A DNA stretch of 8,786 bases from an uncultured Bacteroides sp. (GTDB lineage Bacteria > Bacteroidota > Bacteroidia > Bacteroidales > Bacteroidaceae). Under the pieces are notes generated by a model, which ran no database searches, had not been told where the DNA came from, and saw only the letters and a program-made list of their open reading frames with translations. Each line of letters begins with the position of its first letter. Position 1 is the stretch's first letter. The position numbers and the translations under genes are program-made. The stretch is from positions 1-8,786 of the forward strand of contig CAKUYM010000173.1 in the NCBI GenBank assembly GCA_934716785.1. The letters are read 5' to 3'. Below are positions 6,218 to 8,786 of the stretch, piece after piece.

Positions 6218-7285
6218 TTATTCAAAGCCGAGGTTGTTCAACGCGGCATCGAGTCCAGCATCTGTTTCCACCACCTTAGCGTCTTCCCACGGAGCTTCGG
6301 CGGGCTTGGCGGCAGGCTTCTGCGTCTGGGCAACGTTCACAGTCGAACGAGCACCAGAGGGGGACGTACCCATAGCTTCGGCGATCAGCTGATCCGCCGG
6401 ATCGACCACCGGAGCCGGAGTAGGGCGCGGCTTGCTTTCCATCTCCCGCAAGACCTGTTCCGCAGGGTCATTGGCGGGGGCGCGCTTCACAGGCTTCGGG
6501 GCCACCACGGGGGCTTCCGCCGGGGCCATAGCCGGATCAACACCAAAGACCATCTTATGGCACTCTTCAGATTCGGCCAGCTGCTTAACTTGCCCGAATG
6601 CTTCCTTGTCACTGAGGAAGCCGACCGGGCGGAAAAGTAAGTGGGGCGTAGCCTCGTCCATTTTGAAAGAGATTTCCGTAACGACCCCTTGGTAGGAAAC
6701 ATCAGTAACCTTACCGGTAGATGGATTGCGGATCTTCAGCATATTCTTGTACGCGCCAAGAGCCTTAATGGAGGCTGGCGGCACACGGAGAAGATAGAGC
6801 TTTTCGAGATTATCAGACGTGCACAGAGCAATACGAACGAAATCTGCACACGCCTTGCCCTTGCCGACGGCGCCATTGTCACCGCGAGACGTACCAAAGA
6901 CGTTCCACTTGCAGGCGGCGCAGGTCTTGCACTGGGGCTCCGCAGCCGACGCGTCCGGAGCCTTGCCGTCGTTGGAGAAGCACGTGGGCTTCGCTGCTTC
7001 ACCAGTGGCATTAGCGTTATACCCGTTGGCATAGTAAGTCTTCGACTTGAACGGGCTCACCTTCACGAGGACGGCGTTAATGTACGTCGCAGGCGAACGG
7101 GGATCGTTACGGCTCGTGAGGATTGTGCGAGTATCGCCTTCAACGACCGTAAATACTTTGCCTTTGATCGAGATCGAAGCGAATGCTTTCGATTCGTGAG
7201 CTGCCAGGTCATCATTGGGATGTTCTTCGGCAAGGAAAGCCGGGACACCGGCAGAAACCTGTTCAAAAGGGATGATGTCAGCCAT
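6218..7285 (-). CDS. Phage single-stranded-DNA-binding-like protein with Cys cluster and acidic C-terminal tail
   Basis: A 355-aa protein. Residues about 35-250 look like a beta-rich globular domain holding C102, C119, C122, C125 and C146 in the order PTC, QCKTCAACKWNVFG and GKGKACADF. This matches a recurring phage family (pattern C, C-x2-C-x2-C-x-N-x-[FW]-G, GKGKAC) found beside replication genes, whose cysteines probably bind zinc. From about 250 to 330 the chain is a Pro/Ala-rich, likely disordered linker. The C-terminus (EAPWEDAKVVETDAG ending LGFE) is acidic with an aromatic residue near the end, like the protein-docking tails of bacterial SSB and T7 gp2.5. That architecture and its position upstream of the primase support a ssDNA-binding role, but no family search was run. 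The ATG at 7285 has a strong AGGAG 7 bases upstream. Confidence 0.62.
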   Translation of the reverse strand: MADIIPFEQVSAGVPAFLAEEHPNDDLAAHESKAFASISIKGKVFTVVEGDTRTILTSRNDPRSPATYINAVLVKVSPFKSKTYYANGYNANATGEAAKPTCFSNDGKAPDASAAEPQCKTCAACKWNVFGTSRGDNGAVGKGKACADFVRIALCTSDNLEKLYLLRVPPASIKALGAYKNMLKIRNPSTGKVTDVSYQGVVTEISFKMDEATPHLLFRPVGFLSDKEAFGQVKQLAESEECHKMVFGVDPAMAPAEAPVVAPKPVKRAPANDPAEQVLREMESKPRPTPAPVVDPADQLIAEAMGTSPSGARSTVNVAQTQKPAAKPAEAPWEDAKVVETDAGLDAALNNLGFE

Positions 7286-7304
7286 TTAAATTCTCCTGAG
7301 ATTG

Positions 7305-7688
7305 TTAAGCGCGGCGGAATCCGACCTTCATTTCACGGCGGATGACCACTCCCGGGGGCGTGTCCTGGTTCTCCGTGACGAAATCCTGCACCGCAGTTTT
7401 GTTGGCGCGAACGTCCAAAAGGTCGAACGCCAGATGTTCTCGAATGTAGTCCATGAAAGCAGACTTGTCCTGCACCGTGGCAGACGTGGCGACGGATTTA
7501 TACACCGTTCCGGCGCTAGTCTTCATAGATTCAACCCCGGTATCGGAGAGAATCTGCAGGGCTTCGGCTTCCAGTTTTGCCAAGGCCTCGTCGTAAGGCT
7601 TCATGGCTTCAGCCTGCTGGGCCTTCAGTTCTGCTTTCTGATCGCGAAGGCGGACGTAAGCCGCCACAATGTCGTCGACTCGACTCAT
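7305..7688 (-). CDS. Small phage early protein with N-terminal coiled coil, function unknown
   Basis: A 127-aa protein that I recognise only as a common type of uncharacterised phage early protein. Residues about 5-48 are charged and helical (LRDQKAELKAQQAEAMK, LAKLEAEALQILSD), a likely coiled coil. After this comes a compact beta-containing part with SMKTSAGTVYKSVATSATV, a VRANKTAVQDF helix, and an ending PPGVVIRREMKVGFRRA. The T-SAG-TVYK and PPGV-type C-terminus recur in such proteins. There is no cysteine cluster, signal peptide or membrane segment. The ATG at 7688 has a strong AAGGAG about 6 bases upstream. The stop lies 19 bases before the SSB-like ATG, so the two are probably co-transcribed and the protein may act with replication or recombination proteins. 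No enzymatic motif is visible. Confidence 0.75.
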   Translation of the reverse strand: MSRVDDIVAAYVRLRDQKAELKAQQAEAMKPYDEALAKLEAEALQILSDTGVESMKTSAGTVYKSVATSATVQDKSAFMDYIREHLAFDLLDVRANKTAVQDFVTENQDTPPGVVIRREMKVGFRRA

Positions 7689-7718
7689 TTTTGACTCCTT
7701 TATTTTACGCGTAGTTTA

Positions 7719-7738
7719 CACGTTGGAACGCCAACGTG
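7719..7738. promoter_or_regulatory. Perfect 8-bp inverted repeat between helicase and small early gene
   Basis: CACGTTGG (7719-7726) and CCAACGTG (7731-7738) form a perfect stem with loop AACG, in a 76-base gap between the helicase stop (7765) and the next start (7688). Neither strand has a real U-tract after it, so it is unlikely to be an ordinary terminator. It could be an operator, an mRNA processing or stabilising hairpin, or a rho-dependent pause. No convincing promoter is seen in the gap. Confidence 0.45.
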
Positions 7739-7764
7739 CGTTTGTTTGGCTATAAGGGGTTTCC

Positions 7765-8786
7765 CTATGCTACCGACTGCTCGTTGACCATATCGAGGAG
7801 CAAGCCCTGCATGGACTGCTTTTTCTCAATGCGGTCGTAGACCCTCTTTTCCAGCTCGGTGGACACCAAGTGGACGATGACGGTGGAACGCTTCTGACCG
7901 GGACGCCGGACGCGAGCGCAAGCCTGTTGGTAGATCTCGTTGTTGTAGCAAGGCCCGTACCAACAGATCGTCGTCGCCGCCGTCAGCGTTAGCCCGTGGG
8001 ACATCGTCGCCGGGTTGGCAATAATGACCTGCGGATTGTCCGTGTTCTGGAAGTTGTAGAACGTTTCATCACGCTGTGCCTTCGGCGTCTCGCCATCCAC
8101 GATGGCTACTGTGTGACCATGCTCTGTCAGATAATCCGCTGCCTGGTGAAGGGCAGACGTGAAGGGGATGAAGACAATCGTCTTCCCTTCCGATTCGCAG
8201 ACCACCTCGTCCAAGGCTTCCAAGCGGAACTTGCAGGGCACCGGCACAGTTTCACCGTGTTCCCCGTAGGCCGCACCACAGCAGATCTGCAGGAGCTTGG
8301 AGGCTTTCACCGCTTCGTTCACGGCGAGCACCTTGCCTTCCTTCAGCTCTGTGGCGAGCTTGTTCATCATTTCTTTGTACGCCTTCTTCTGCTCAGGCGA
8401 CAACTCGGTTTCCCGAACCTGGATCACCTGCGGCGGCAGATCAATAGCGTCATCCAGCGAGAACCGGATGGCAGGCTGCATGATGCGGAACACCGTTTCT
8501 ACAGCGTCCGGCTTGTTCACCCAATTGAACTGCCCACGCTGGTACATCACGAGGTCACGGAACCGTCCGAAATACTTCGGTAGGTCAGGATTGTTTGGTG
8601 TGACGAGCTTGATCTGTCCGTAGGCATCCGTAGGAGCATTGGGAATAGGTGAACCCGTAAGCCCCCAAACCCGGCGCTCCCCGTGGAACTGCTTGTTGCA
8701 GATGTCGTCCGCCGTCTTCCACCGGGCCGTAGACGGATTGCGGAACAACGCCACTTCATCAATGATGATGAGGTTAATGTCCGGGC
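7765..8786 (-). CDS. SNF2-like (superfamily 2) phage DNA helicase, 5' end outside the window
   Basis: The frame stays open to the right edge. The GTG at 8754 is not the start, because it lies inside the Walker B motif: upstream codons read DINLIIIDE before VALFRN. Visible superfamily 2 motifs in order are motif II LIIIDEVA, motif III LTGSPIPN (SNF2-like form of LTGTPLQN), motif IV KTIVFIPF, motif V ATMSHGLTLTAA, and motif VI QQACARVRRPGQKR with the Q-x6-R-x2-R-x-GQ signature. Motifs I and Ia must lie beyond the edge. The Q/R-x-GQ form is typical of small SNF2-type ATPases that phages carry in early regions for replication, recombination or fork remodelling. Stop codon at 7765, followed by a 76-base gap. 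It is the first visible gene of the - strand replication block. Confidence 0.88.
   Translation of the reverse strand, partial: PDINLIIIDEVALFRNPSTARWKTADDICNKQFHGERRVWGLTGSPIPNAPTDAYGQIKLVTPNNPDLPKYFGRFRDLVMYQRGQFNWVNKPDAVETVFRIMQPAIRFSLDDAIDLPPQVIQVRETELSPEQKKAYKEMMNKLATELKEGKVLAVNEAVKASKLLQICCGAAYGEHGETVPVPCKFRLEALDEVVCESEGKTIVFIPFTSALHQAADYLTEHGHTVAIVDGETPKAQRDETFYNFQNTDNPQVIIANPATMSHGLTLTAATTICWYGPCYNNEIYQQACARVRRPGQKRSTVIVHLVSTELEKRVYDRIEKKQSMQGLLLDMVNEQSVA

Noticed and set aside
5535..6392. 285-aa open frame on the + strand spanning the primase start and the terminator
   Set aside because: It crosses two real genes on the other strand and a terminator, has no domain signature, and is composition-driven.
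6641..7345. 234-aa + strand frame opposite the SSB-like gene
   Set aside because: Antisense shadow with Arg-rich composition; the - strand gene has the ribosome site and family-like motifs.
8547..8762. Start of the helicase at the GTG at 8754
   Set aside because: The frame is open to the window edge and the codons upstream encode the Walker B motif, so the true start is outside the window.

Overview
This window looks like part of a temperate tailed bacteriophage genome, probably a podovirus-like phage of a Gram-negative (proteobacterial) host. The grounds are a P4/DUF4102-type tyrosine integrase, the end of a giant PLxRFG-type virion protein, and a replication block of SNF2-like helicase, SSB-like protein and primase-helicase. 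The host assignment rests on family distribution only and is tentative. No bacterial housekeeping gene, rRNA, tRNA, IS element or CRISPR array is visible.

Layout. The left edge (2-1300, + strand) is the 3' end of a late gene for a very large virion or ejection protein. It converges on, and overlaps by 26 bp, the integrase gene (1275-2456, - strand); the apparent late terminator (1322-1360) lies inside the integrase coding sequence. The region 2457-2830 is the only long non-coding stretch. It is AT-rich and holds a 22-bp near-palindrome and a possible promoter just upstream of int, an exact 10-bp direct repeat, a strong terminator for the - strand genes, and a cluster of about 11-bp iterons.

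The rest of the window (2831-8786) is one - strand early block, read right to left: SNF2-like helicase (N-terminus beyond the right edge), a small coiled-coil phage protein of unknown function, an SSB-like protein with a Cys cluster and an acidic tail, a 970-aa primase-helicase (archaeo-eukaryotic primase plus a DUF927-type ATPase), and a small protein with two AlpA/excisionase-type HTH domains whose start overlaps the primase stop. A strong hairpin-plus-U-tract lies between the SSB-like and primase genes with almost no room for a promoter after it, so primase expression probably depends on read-through or antitermination.

How it fits together. The helicase, SSB-like protein and primase-helicase form a replication module. 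The double-HTH protein sits at its distal end, next to the iterons and the presumed attP region, and is a good candidate excisionase or directionality factor, which would couple excision to replication. Phage genes lie on both sides of int and its upstream control region. If attP lies there, the sequence represents an uninterrupted attP, that is circular or virion DNA (or a prophage with unusual int placement). The most noteworthy unlabelled structure is the 2457-2830 region with its iterons, repeats and palindrome.
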